A model generated the notes under the pieces. That model saw nothing but the letters and a program-made list of their open reading frames with translations. It did no database searches and was not told the DNA's origin. A program made the translations under genes and the position numbers. A stretch of DNA of 64,000 nt from Vanilla planifolia (taxonomy: Eukaryota > Streptophyta > Magnoliopsida > Asparagales > Orchidaceae), in the NCBI GenBank assembly GCA_023846275.1, contig CM043874.1, positions 32,067,130 through 32,131,129 of the forward strand. Reading direction: 5' to 3'. Positions 47,620 through 58,380 of the stretch are shown piece after piece; within the stretch, counting starts at the first letter, position 1; the number at the start of each line of letters is the position of its first letter.

Positions 47620-49434
47620 TGTTACACCCTTGTGTTTGATGAGTCAAGAATAAATGTTTATATTTCATATGGGCTTGTTCTAAACAAAATTGTTAATATT
47701 AAATTAAGACAAGCCATGAATTTTAAATGCCTAAACTAGTGGTCTTCAAGGCTTTTGAAGTCATGGCAAGCTTCAAGAAAATTGAAAACATATATTAAAG
47801 TTTTCATACTTGATTTTCTTTTTATTTTTCTTAAATTTGATATGTCCAAATTTTGAGATGATATGGCACACCAGTAGTATTAATATTTCAAAATGTTATA
47901 AAATTAATAATTATTGAATTTTTATTTTGGGGCCAAGCTTTATTGACAAATATATAGACATTAGTATTTGATTTTTTAAAATTATTTAGGAATTAGTTTT
48001 CATGAATTTCTTTTCATAATCATTTAGTAAACTTATAATTCTATGGTAATATAAAATTATTTTGGTATACTTATATTAAATATTTTGGCACACAAATTCC
48101 CACAAGACACCCTAAAAAAACGTTACTCTCGGGAATTTTCATTGTAGCATTGGGCGGGTCGACCTAACCCGACCACTGGCCCGTCAAGGCTTTTAGAAAT
48201 TTAAAAAAAATAATAAATATAAAAAATTGGTGGGCTAACCCAGTAAGGGCGCCCATAGTCCAAAGGAATTCATGCCGTACGCGACGACGAAACAATGCAA
48301 GATCAAGTCAACCCGAACCAGGTGATGAAATCCTGGTTAAGGAAGGGGAGAGCCAACACCAAAAATGCTCCAGAGTAATAGGAAGTGAATTAACCATAAA
48401 GAGAAATAGTAAAGCATTTTCCACGATGTGGGACTAAACTCCAACCTTGCTATCAAACAAATTAGAAGAACAAGCGCGATCGGACAGCTAAGATTATTCA
48501 ACCTAAAATGACATGCAGAAGAATCAAACCTAGGCTGCACGGATATGTGCCAGGACATGAAACCATTGAGGTAAACTGTTTTAATTTGAATTATGACAGA
48601 ACACATTTTACTAACACATGCATGGTAGTATGTGCACTACTCAGATCAAGCCCGCCCAGATCGAACGGATGGGATTAATATCAAATGGTAAATTCGAGAT
48701 TCAATCCGTGCCATCCGTGTTTTCGCTCGAATCAGACGGTAGCTGTTTTCCGTCCGTTACCCAAATGGCTAGTCAATTTTAAGAGCCATTGGGAGTGATT
48801 TTAGAGCTTAAATTTAAGCTCTATAAATAGGGAAGAATGAAGAACTTCTAGGCGTTACATTTTGCTAAGATCTCGAAGCTTTTAGATCACGACTTTGAGC
48901 AAAATCAAGTGAATACGGTGCTTCCAATTTCATAAAGAAAAAGTGGCAAGAAAGATTCTGAAATTAGAGGTTATTGCTTCAACAATCTCTCAATCTTTAT
49001 TTCTCTAATTTTTGTCGTGTGTGCCTCTTATTTCACCTCAAGTTATTTTAAGTTTAACTAATTTTTTGTATTCTGTTCTTTGGGGTAAGGGCATCCCGAC
49101 ATTGGGCAAAAGCTCGGGGTTTGAGTTGAGCCTGGAAAAACTCAAGTAGGTTTGGGATTAGCCGTAGGAAAAATCCCAAGTCGGTTTGAGGTGTACCGTA
49201 CGAAAAACCTCGATTGTAATTTGGTATTTTTAGTGTTGTTTTTCCCAACACCGGTTGGGGGTGGATGTAGCCTCAATTTTTAGTCGAACCACTTTAAAAA
49301 TCTTGTGTGTTATATTTCTCTTATTCACGCATAATAGATTTAATTTTTAATTGAAACCTAAAATAAAAAAATTTTATTTACCACAATTCACCCCCCCCCC
49401 TCTTGTGGGATTTCTTTAAGCACAAAGGACTTCA
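47620..49434 (+). repeat. Left LTR of E2
   Basis: The LTR is 1,815 bp, from TGTTACACCC to AGGACTTCA. It has inverted arms CCCAAATGGCT (48,760) and AGCCATTGGG (48,784), a perfect palindrome AGAGCTTAAATTTAAGCTCT (48,803-48,822), TATA CTATAAATAG (48,821-48,830) and the leader hairpin row (about 49,119-49,285). A segment of about 200 bp (near 48,450-48,640) has no counterpart in the E1 LTR. A 36 bp piece present in the right LTR is missing here near 48,273. Confidence 0.95.
48760..48830 (+). promoter_or_regulatory. E2 LTR core promoter with inverted arms, palindrome and TATA box
   Basis: The layout is the same as in E1: inverted arms, then a perfect 20 bp palindrome touching CTATAAATAG. Compared with E1, the seventh base pair of the palindrome is T-A in place of C-G, changed on both sides. 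Transcription start about 30 bp downstream is inferred. Confidence 0.8.
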
Positions 49435-49436
49435 AT

Positions 49437-49448
49437 TGGTATCAGAGC
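49437..49448 (+). promoter_or_regulatory. Primer binding site of E2
   Basis: TGGTATCAGAGC lies 2 bp after the left LTR. It is identical to the E1 primer site and complementary to initiator Met tRNA. Confidence 0.95.
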
Positions 49449-49547
49449 GAGGAATCCCAATTTACGTGAGTAACATCACGTGGGAGATCCGCTTGTGCTA
49501 AGAGAAGGTTTATTCATAATTTTTGTTGTTTTGAGATTTTTCGTTTT

Positions 49548-51010
49548 ATGGCTACTTCTTTGGTTGAGATTAGTGGAACTTCTTGTGAAGGTTTTTCTTC
49601 AAATCGACCTCCCTTATTTAAAAGAGAATTTTACTTGTATTGGAAGAATCGTTTTAGAATTTTTATTTAATCTATTGATTTAGAATTATGGGAAGTTATG
49701 ACTAAGCCTTGTGAACTTCCTAGAAATTCTTCTACAAATGAAGTTAAGCATTTTAGTGAGCTTAATGTTGAGCACAAAAGATTGGCTCAATTAAATGCTA
49801 GGGCATTAAGCTATCTTCATTGTGGAATTTCTCCTAGTGAGTTTACACAAATTATGAATTTGCATACGACATTTGAGGTGTGGAAAAAACTCGAAGAAAC
49901 TTATGAGGGCACCTCACAAGTGAAAGAGACAAAAATTAACATCCTCACACATGACTATGAACTTTTCAGAATGAATCCCGATGAGAGTATTAAAAGTATG
50001 TTTTTACGATTTAATGATATTACAAATGGCTTGGCAAATCTTGGGAGGGTATTCTCAAATGGTGATCTTGTAAGAAAAATTTTGAGAATACTTCCAAAGG
50101 AATATGATCCCCTTGAAATAGCTATTAAAGCGGCCAAATATATCAAAAAACTTTCATTGGATGAACTCCTTGGGGAACTTCTCATTGCCGAAATAGAGAT
50201 GACTAGGAGAGTAACAGAAGAGGTTTCTACAAGCAAGTTAAAGCATGAAAGGAAGAAGGAAGAACCCATGGCCTTGAAAGCCACCAAATATGATTCAGAT
50301 TCCACTTCCACCTCTTCACCTGATTTGGAGGATGAGGTCAGCTTTCATGTTAAAGGTTTAGTAAACAATTTGGCCAAAATTTTCTTAATAGGAAATGGAA
50401 GAAGAAGAAGAGCAATAAGGAAAAGAAGAGGCCACCAACTTTCTTTGAGTGTGGTCAAACCGATCATATTAAACCGAAATGTCCAAAACTCAAGGACAAG
50501 CATATCAAGGAGGAAAAGAAGAAGAAGAAGAGCTTGAAGAAAATGAAAGCTTTCCAAGTTACATGGAGTGCCTCCAAAGATTCGGATGTTTCAAGCTCAA
50601 TTAGAGGAGAAGAGATGATTTGTTTTATGGCAAATGAGGCATCTTCAACATCCTCAAGTGAAGAAGAAGAAGAAAATGAAGTAAGCTCTTGGATAAGATA
50701 TATTCTTAAAAGTAATTATAATGAATGCCATGACTTCTTTAATGATTGCTCATAAAAAATTAAAAAAGATTTACAAAGAAAAAGTTGAATTGCTTGATTT
50801 TGTTATGAAAGAAGATGAAAAGAAAAAGATAGAAAATGAAAATTTATGTGATGAAAAGGCTTATCTTATTATTGAAAATACTTCTTTAAAGCATGATATT
50901 TGTGTTTTGAAAGAAAAAATACAATTTTCTGAGCATGCTAAAATAAGAAAAACTTCACATACTTCTCATGCTTCACATGTTTATTACTCTCCACATAACT
51001 TCAATTTTTA
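49548..51010 (+). pseudogene. E2 gag, interrupted
   Basis: The start is ATG at 49,548 (MATSLVEISGTSCEGF). After 40 codons a TAA at 49,668-49,670 stands where E1 has a Gln codon. The same frame then stays open from about 49,698 through the UBN2-type capsid region (HDYELFRMNPDESIKSM, LPKEYDPLEIAIKAA). This copy keeps the base that E1 has lost after the capsid. A frameshift near 50,385 moves the zinc knuckle out of frame, and its first Cys has become Phe (FFECGQTDHIKPKC). A Ser/Glu-rich part and a coiled Lys/Glu part follow in two frames to about 51,008. Confidence 0.92.
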
Positions 51011-52010
51011 AAAACCCAAAAACTTAAGCATGCCTAGGTCATAAAATATTGTTTTTTTTATTGTTGTAATCATGGACATACTTTGAAAGATTGCTTTTTT
51101 AGGAGAAGCATGTACGCACATAAACAAAATTTTAGATGGATTATTAAGAATGAGAATGTGAAAGCTCCATTTAGTGCTCACCCCAAGTTTGCTTTGGTTC
51201 CCAAGAGTAGAACTTAGAAGACTAGAAAGAAAGGTCTCTAAAATATTTGAAGACATTCTATGATAGGTCTAAAACATTTAAAAAACTTAAATTGATGATT
51301 TAATGGTATGCTTCAAATTTAGATTTTACACGTTATATAATCAAAATTGAGAAGAAAATCAAAATCCACATCTTAGGTATTCATCTATTAGAAAAGCATA
51401 AAGAGTTTTTAATCTAGAATCATAGAGTAGAGGAAACAATACATGTTGTGTTTTATGAGTCTATCCAACTAGTTAGTGAAAAGCATTGAGAAAATGAAAT
51501 AAAATTAGTAAAGAACTTTGATTTGAATAAGAATGATGAAAAATTAGAAAATCTAGAAGTAAAAAAAAAAGAATTTATCTAGATGATGGAAATTTGTAAC
51601 CTCACATCTAAAGCATTTGATCATTAGGAGATAATTCACTAATTATTCAAATTTATGTTTTGGTAGTAGAAAAGAAGAAATATGTAAAGAATTTGGAGAT
51701 CTTATGAGCATGATGGTAGAGCTATTTTTTCTTAGGATTGCAAATAAGACAAACAACATTAAGACTATGGTCACCCCTATTAAAATTGATAAAACTAATG
51801 CATAAATACTAGCTAAAAATCAAGTTCATCATTCTCGGACTAAGCACATAGATATTAGATATCACTTTATTAGACACAAAGTGGCTGAAGGATTATTCAA
51901 CTTAGAGTATTCCCACTAAGCTTGAATTGGCTAATTTTTTTACCAAACCTATACCATTGTAGCAATTTCAAACATTAAGAGAACAATTAGGATTTTTATA
52001 CATTGCATAA
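51011..52010 (+). pseudogene. E2 pol remnant with three large deletions
   Basis: Only scraps of pol remain. They are the worn second knuckle (about 51,060-51,110), the lead-in to the protease (to about 51,375), the integrase C-terminal part (51,376-51,620), RT around the catalytic block without its YVDD codons (about 51,630-51,755), and the RNase H tail (51,775-52,010). Relative to E1, about 32,090-33,249, 33,507-34,140 and 34,300-34,838 are absent. Stops occur in all remaining parts. The order of scraps matches E1, so these are deletions, not rearrangements. Confidence 0.9.
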
Positions 52011-52148
52011 GGTTCACGCCCTTTTGATGGTGTCAAAGGGAGAGAATAGTTAGGAGTTAGGGGGAGCATGTTAATTCTTAATTTCCTCCTTGAGAATTTT
52101 CTCCTTAAAAATTTATTTTTATTTTTAAAACATTTATGTCTTGCCATC

Positions 52149-52162
52149 ATCAAAAGGGAGAT
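52149..52162 (+). promoter_or_regulatory. E2 polypurine tract
   Basis: CAAAAGGGAGAT directly precedes the TG of the right LTR. It is shorter in G than the E1 tract (three G in place of four or five). Confidence 0.8.
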
Positions 52163-54009
52163 TGTCACACCCTTGTGTTTGATGAGTCAAGAATAAATAT
52201 TTATATTTCATATGGGCTTGTTCTAAACAAAATTATTTATATTAAATTAAGACAAGCCATGAACTTTAAATGCCTAAAATAGTGGTCTTCAAGGCTCTTG
52301 GAGTCATGGCAAGCTTCAAGGAAATTGAAGACATGTACTAATGCTTTCATACTTGATTTTCTTTTTATTTTTCTTAAATTTGATATGTCCAAATTTTGAT
52401 ATGATATGGCACACTAGTAATATTAATATTTAAAAATGTTATAAAATTAATAATTATTTAATTTTTATTTTTTGGCCAAGCTTTATTGACAAAAATATAG
52501 ACATTAGTGTTTAATTTTTTAAAATTTTTTAGGAATTAGCTTTCTAAAATTCTTTTCATAGTCATTTAGAAAACTTATAATTCTATGATAATATAAAATT
52601 ATTTTGGTACACTTATATTAAATATTTTGGCACACAAATTCCCAAAAGATACCTTAAAACAACGTTACTCTCGAGAATTTTCACTGTAGCATTGGGCGGG
52701 TCGAGCCGACCCGACCACTATCCCGTCCAGGCTTTTAGAAATTAAAAAAATAATAAATATAAAAAATTGGTGGGCTAACCCTGTAGGGGCGTCGATAGTC
52801 CAAAGGAATTCATGCCGCAGGAAGCGCCGAATGGAGCACTGCAATTTCAGGTCGCAAGCGACGATGGAATAGTGCAAGATCAAGTCCACCTGAACTAGGT
52901 GGTATAATCCTGTTCAAGAAAGGGTGGAGCCAACACCAAAAAGGCTCCAGAGTAATAGGAAGTGAATTAACCATAAAGAGCAATAGTAAAGCATTTTCCA
53001 CCATGTGAGACTAAACTCCAACCTTGCCATCAAACAAATTAGAAGAACAAGCGCGATCGGACAGCTAAGATTATTCAACCTAAAATGACATGCAGAAGAA
53101 TCAAACCTAGGCTGCACGGATATGTGCCAGGACATGAAACCATTGAGGTAAACTGTTTTAATTTGAATTATGACAGAACACATTTTACTAACACATGCAT
53201 GGTAGTATGTGCACTACTCAGATCAAGCCCGCCCAGATCGAACGGATGAGATTAATATCAAATGGTAAATTCGAGATTCAATCCGTGCCATCCGTGTTTT
53301 CGCTCGAATCAGACGGTAGCTGTTTTCCGTCCGTTACCCAAATGGCTAGTTAATTTTAAGAGCCATTGGGAGTGATTTTAGAGCTTAAATTTAAGCTCTA
53401 TAAATAGTGAAGAATGAAGAACTTCTAGGCGTTACATTTTGCTAAGATCTCGAAGCTTTTAGATCACGACTTTGAGCAAAATCAAGTGAATACGGTGCTT
53501 CCAATTTCATAAAGAAAAAGTGGCAAGAAAGATTCTGAAATTAGAGGTTATTGCTTCAACAATCTCTCAATCTTTATTCCTCTAATTTTTGGTCGTGTGT
53601 GCCTCTTATTTCACCTCAAGTTATTTTAAGTTTTGCCGATTTTTTGTATTATGTTCTTTGGGGTAAGGTCATCCCGGCATTGTGCAAAAGCCTGGGGTTT
53701 GAGTTGAGCCTGGAAAAACTCAAGTAGGTTCGGGATTAGCCGTAGGAAAAATCCCAAGTAGGTTTGAGGTGAACCGTACGAAAAACCTCGATTATAATTT
53801 TGTATTTTTAGTGTTGTTTTTCCCAACACTGGTTGGGGGTGGATGTAGGCTCGATGTTGAGTCGAACAACCTTAAAAATCTTGTGTGTTATATTTCTCTT
53901 ATTCGCGCCTAACAGATTTAATTTTTAATTGAAACCTAAAATCGAAAAATTTTATTTACCGTAATTCACCCCCCATCTTGTGGGATTTCCTTAAGCACAA
54001 AGAACTTCA
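52163..54009 (+). repeat. Right LTR of E2
   Basis: The LTR is 1,847 bp, beginning TGTCACACCC (one change from the left LTR) and ending AGAACTTCA. It has inverted arms at 53,337 and 53,361, a perfect palindrome at 53,380-53,399, TATA at 53,398-53,407 and the hairpin row at about 53,697-53,862. Divergence from the left LTR is uneven: about 7% in the first 190 bp but about 1% between roughly 52,990 and 53,575. Confidence 0.95.
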
Positions 54010-54389
54010 AATAAGAATGCTCAAAGCAAGCCTATGCTAAGGATACATTAGCATGGGATGACATCACAAGATTCCAATCCCATTTTGTTGGCCTTCAAGA
54101 TCAGAGCAATTATTAAGAGCGATAGTTGTGGGCATTCATATTTCGTTATAAGAGGTACATTGTTGAATATGTGAAAGAGTTGTGACCTTGAAAGAATTCT
54201 CATAGAATATTTTCATTAGAGATGAACAAAAGTTTGGGGTTCAAAGATGATTAGTTACCATCTAATCTCATCCATAAATGATGCTAACTAAAGATTGATG
54301 AATCTTGCCTTTTAAACTCTATCAACACCTTATGAGGAGACAAAGACTTTGGGTTCCTTGATAAAATAATGGCCAAAGTCAAAGTCATA
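54010..54389 (+). pseudogene. 18S rRNA pseudogene, middle part, unit 2
   Basis: The 18S reading resumes right after E2 with AATGCTCAAAGCAAGCCTAT (for GAGTGCTCAAAGCAAGCCTA). It continues with GATACATTAGCATGGGATGA, TTTTGTTGGCCTTCAAGATC, ACACCTTATGAGGAGACAAA and GACTTTGGGTTCC (for GTCTTTGGGTTCC). It ends near a worn form of ATGGTCGCAAGGCTGAAACT, where LINE-related sequence interrupts it. Confidence 0.95.
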
Positions 54390-54876
54390 CTAACCTTATG
54401 TAGGTTCATATATAACATCAATAAAATGACAAAGTTGACGTTATTTGCGAAGGAGCATAACCTAGTTCTAAACAAAATCATATAGAAGTGCATGATGAGC
54501 AACCTAGTCCATAACACTATTGCCTTGGTACCTTATGTGAGACTGCTTGATAGATTACAAACCTTAAACATATGTAGGTACTTCTTTTTACTTTGGATAA
54601 AAGCAACTAGCTCACTAAAGTAATTGTTATAGTAGACTCTAATTTCAACATCACTATTTGACCATTAAGAAGTGGCATTCTAAGGGGTTCTATTGTTTCA
54701 AGAATAGAAATAATATCCATTGTAGAAGTTGAACCTAAAACCCAACTTTTTCTTATAAAAGTAAGACTTTCCCATGTCATCTGAAATAAGAACGCTAGTT
54801 CCAACATTGTTGTCTTCTTACACAATTATGTCATAGTTAATAAGATGCTAAACCTTAAATAAATTTAAAAAAAAAG
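54390..54876 (-). mobile_element. LINE-related insert in unit-2 18S, homologous to 38.4-38.9 kb
   Basis: About 490 bp interrupt 18S between the GGCTGAAACTTAAAGG region and GGCACCACCA. The insert aligns with 38,421-38,890 in the same orientation: TTCATATATAA, AAGACAAAGTTGA or ATGACAAAGTTGA, CATTGCTTTGGTAC or TATTGCCTTGGTAC, and AAGTAACTAGTTCACTA or AAGCAACTAGCTCACTA. On the - strand it reads ILETIEPLRMPLLNGQIVML then ESTITITLVS, like the RNase H-like reading in unit 1. A run of nine A lies at its right edge (about 54,867-54,875). Confidence 0.7.
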
Positions 54877-55425
54877 AGGCACCACCAATAGTGGAGCATA
54901 TAGCTTAAGTTAACTAAACATGAGTAGCCAAATTAGGTTGAAACATAATAATTATTGACAAATTTGAAGCTCTTGATTTTATAGGTGTTAGAGCATGCCT
55001 TTTCTTATTTGTTAGGGCAATTTATCTGGCAAATTTCATTAAAAACTAGGGCCTTAACATGGTAGTTAGTTATGTAGGGTGCAAGCCCTATAGCGAGCTT
55101 CTTAAAGGTATTATAGCGACTTAGTTCATGGAAGTTTAAGGAAATCAAATGATTATGACTCCCTTAGTGTTTTTGCTACATGCGCATTGTGCTATGTGTT
55201 CCATGAGTGCATTATCTTGTTCAATAAGTGTGGGTAATCTTACTAAAATATCAATGTGATGGAGATAGAACATTGTATTTTCTTGTCTTGATTGAAGAAT
55301 TCCTAATAAGGGTAGGTCATTAGCTTGCTTTGATTTATTGACTTAGCTAGAAGTCTATTAAGCCTTATCTCTTAGGGAAAGAAGTTGTAATAAGGTTTAT
55401 ATCCATGAACCTATGGATGGATCAT
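54877..55425 (+). pseudogene. 18S rRNA pseudogene, 3' part, unit 2
   Basis: The 18S reading continues with AGGCACCACCAATAGTGGAG (for GGGCACCACCAGGCGTGGAG). It runs through AGGGCAATTTATCTGGCAAA, CTTCTTAAAGGTATTATAGC, GTGATGGAGATAGAACATTG and GGAAAGAAGTTGTAATAAGG, ending at GATGGATCAT (for GAAGGATCAT). Parts between conserved blocks are shortened. Substitutions are mainly C to T and G to A. ITS1 and 5.8S follow at normal distances. Confidence 0.95.
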
Positions 55426-55646
55426 AGACAAGAGGAACAACTGATTGAGCAATCAATGCAACTACTAAAGGTATGACGATTGCTTGATATTGCATTCATT
55501 TATCTGAAGTCTTTTGCTTCATTATAGAGCTCAATGCAATGAGGAATAAACAATAGCCTATGGGCTGGTCATGCACCACAGGAGAGTAAATGCTAAGCTG
55601 GTAATAAGTTTGTTTTGTACATTATGGGCATAGGAATCAAACGTTG
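55426..55646 (+). other. ITS1 relic, unit 2
   Basis: About 220 bp between the 18S end and 5.8S, aligning with the unit-1 ITS1, for example CTCAATGCAATGAGGAATAA versus CTCAATGCTATAAGGGATAA. Confidence 0.85.
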
Positions 55647-55799
55647 AGTGACTCTTGATATTGGATATGTTAGCTCATGCATTAATGAAGAATGTAGTAG
55701 AATGTATTACATGTTTTTAATTTTAAAATCATACGAACCATCCATTGTTTCGTGCAAGTTATGCTCATGGATCCAAACTAAGTGCATGCCAGTGTAATG
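55647..55799 (+). pseudogene. 5.8S rRNA pseudogene, unit 2
   Basis: The reading AGTGACTCTTGATATTGGAT aligns with AACGACTCTCGGCAACGGAT. It is followed by CTCATGCATTAATGAAGAAT (for CTCGCATCGATGAAGAACGT), a much altered centre, TCGTGCAAGTTATGCTC (for ACGCAAGTTGCGCCC) and an end at GCCAGTGTAATG. The length is close to normal. It is as decayed as the unit-1 copy but with different changes. Confidence 0.88.
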
Positions 55800-55904
55800 T
55801 GAACAATTTCACTTTGTAAGAGATTAGAATTACTGAGTTGGGTCTGGTCCCCATTTTGAGAAGATCAATGACACCTCATGCTTTGGCATAGCATTTTATT
55901 TAGT
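55800..55904 (+). other. ITS2 piece, unit 2, cut by the right satellite array
   Basis: About 100 bp match the start of the unit-1 ITS2. The sequence then changes to satellite monomer, and no 25S follows within the window. The rDNA relic therefore ends inside ITS2. Confidence 0.75.
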
Positions 55905-58119
55905 AAATATGTATGGAAGTTGCAATGACATAAATTAAAGAAATATAATAAAACATAATGAATGACATTTGAAGACAACTTGAAGTAAGATTTAGTATTA
56001 CATAGTAATATAACAAAAAAACTAAAACAATTATAGAAATGAGATAAATTGTATGGTAAACATGAATTTTGATGTACAAAAGAGATCGACTATAAAATCC
56101 TTGATTGTTAAATCAAAAATGAAACGAAATGACTTGTAAAGCAAGAACAATGACTACAAAATAAAAAATTTAAAAATCTAAAAATTTAAAATTTATAGCA
56201 TGAAGCTTATAGAGATGAGTCGAGTGAACATTATGTTTTCTAAACTGAACTACATTTTGATACATAGTAAACTAACAAAATAAAAAAGAAAAAAATACTA
56301 ATAATCATTTAAATATTAAGTAAATATATGTTAAAGCTAAAATGTGATAAAATTAAGTAACATAACATAAACAAGTCAAAGTGATGCAAAAGTTACATAA
56401 GAGGAGATTTCAAAAAACATGGTATTTTAACAAAATCAAAGCAAAAAAAATTGAAGAACTGAGATAAATTATACAAGAAACTTGCATTCAATAATGGAAA
56501 GATGATTGAGTGTGACATTCTAGATCGTTAAATCAGATACGAATCAAAACATCTCGAAAGCTACTATAAAAATAGAAAAAAAATAGAATATTTAAAAAAA
56601 TTAATAATGAATATTTAAATGTTGGAGATCATTGAGATGAGTCCAATGATTTTTATTTTTTTCAACATTGACCATTGAATAGAATTAATTTCATTTACAA
56701 AACATGATAAACATAAAATGAAATAAATTATTTCTTTAAGTACTAATTAAATTTATATCACATTTTCAATGAAATAAATTAAGGAAACGTAGTATAATAA
56801 AATCAAGGCGATGTAATGGTCACACAATAGAATTTGTAGAGTTCCCAACTTTTACAACCAGATGAAAACAAAATAGTTAAAAAAAATTGTGCTAAATTGT
56901 ATGGAAAAGTTACACTCCTGATACTAGGAGTTTCAGTGTAACATTATTGGTTGTCAAACCAGTTGCAAATCACAATATCTCATAGAATACACAAAACCCT
57001 TTAAAATAATAATATCTAAAAATATAAAGATAAATATTTAATCCGATAAAGCTCTTGGGACTAGTCCAACAATATATTTGTTTATCTCAATTAGACCTAT
57101 TTTTTGAATTTTCTGTGAGTTTCCAAAATAATTAAGCATAAATAATAATAAATAAATACTTTAATAGTAATTACCTATATAAATTAAAGTATAAATAACA
57201 AAAATTGAAGCAATATAATATAAAAAAATTAAAGAGTTGAAAAAGTCATGCAAATGGAGAATTATATTCACATTGTGATATAATGAGATGAAAGTGACAA
57301 ATAAGAAAAAATGTGATAATTTTTATTGGAAAGTCAATTTCAAAGATACTAAGGAGATCGAGAATAATATAGACATTTGTTAAATTAGTTACAAAAGAAA
57401 ATATCTCATAAAGATGCCAAAATTATTAAAAATTAAAATATTTAAAAATAAATTAAAAAGAATAGTTAATTATATAGAACTCTTTGAAGCAAGTCCAACT
57501 ACATTTGTTTCTTTAGGTTGAATCTCATTTGGAGTTATTGTGTTCTATAGAAGTAAATAAACATAAACATTAGTAAAATATTATTTTAATGCAAAGAAAA
57601 TATATATTAAAACTAAAAATGAGATAAACTAAAATAATGTAATATAATTAAATAAATGTAATGTAACATCCTCATGATAGAGACTCAGAGCTACGTAGTA
57701 ATATAACAAAATTAGCTCAAAAAATTAAAGAAATGAGAAAAACTATATAAAAAATTTACAATCTAAAATACATAAAAGATTGAGCATAACATCAACGATC
57801 ACGAAATTAGGTATGCATCAACATAAAAAATTTTAGAACTTAAAAATAACATTTAAATGTGTAGAGATGAAGAAGAGGAGCCAAATGGCATTTGTCTACT
57901 CTTTATTGATAATTATTTGCAAATACTACAAAATAAACAAGTAAACAAAAAATAAATAATAAATTATTATCTTAATATTAATTAAAGATATAATAAACCT
58001 AAAATGAGCTAAATTGAACCAATGGAATGTGACTAATTCATAGTGATGTAAATGTCACTTGAAATAAGATTTAGAGTTATAAAATTTGTTTTTTAAATAA
58101 ATTACAAAATTCAATATAA

Positions 58120-58151
58120 TATATATATGTATATGTATATATATATATATC
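58120..58151. repeat. Short (TA)n with TG interruptions inside a monomer
   Basis: TA repeats interrupted by two TG steps lie within a right-array unit, at the place where other units have a short TATA-rich phrase. Confidence 0.85.
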
Positions 58152-58277
58152 TCAATAGTGGTTGTCAAAATAAGTCTAACGAAATTAATTTCATCTTGAA
58201 TAGAGGTCTTTTAGAATTACAATAAAATTCTAAATAAAATAAACATAAATAATAATAAATTATTATTTTACAATTAA

Positions 58278-58380
<103 letters not shown>

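Larger units (their letters stand above)
47620..54009 (+). mobile_element. Ty1/copia element E2 inserted in the 18S pseudogene, internally deleted
   Basis: The element is 6,390 bp with LTRs of 1,815 and 1,847 bp bounded by TG and CA, a PBS and a PPT. The internal region is only 2,728 bp against 5,145 bp in E1, because three large blocks of pol are gone. The flanks are AATAG on the left and AATAA on the right, a 5 bp target duplication with one change. The 18S reading continues directly from left flank to right flank, which confirms the boundaries. It belongs to the E1 family but to another LTR subfamily. It is not autonomous. Confidence 0.96.

Noticed and set aside
48337..48606. An 89-codon minus-strand open frame found again almost unchanged at 52,914-53,183
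   Set aside because: Its repetition is explained by the two E2 LTRs and their homogenised middle block. No domain is recognised.
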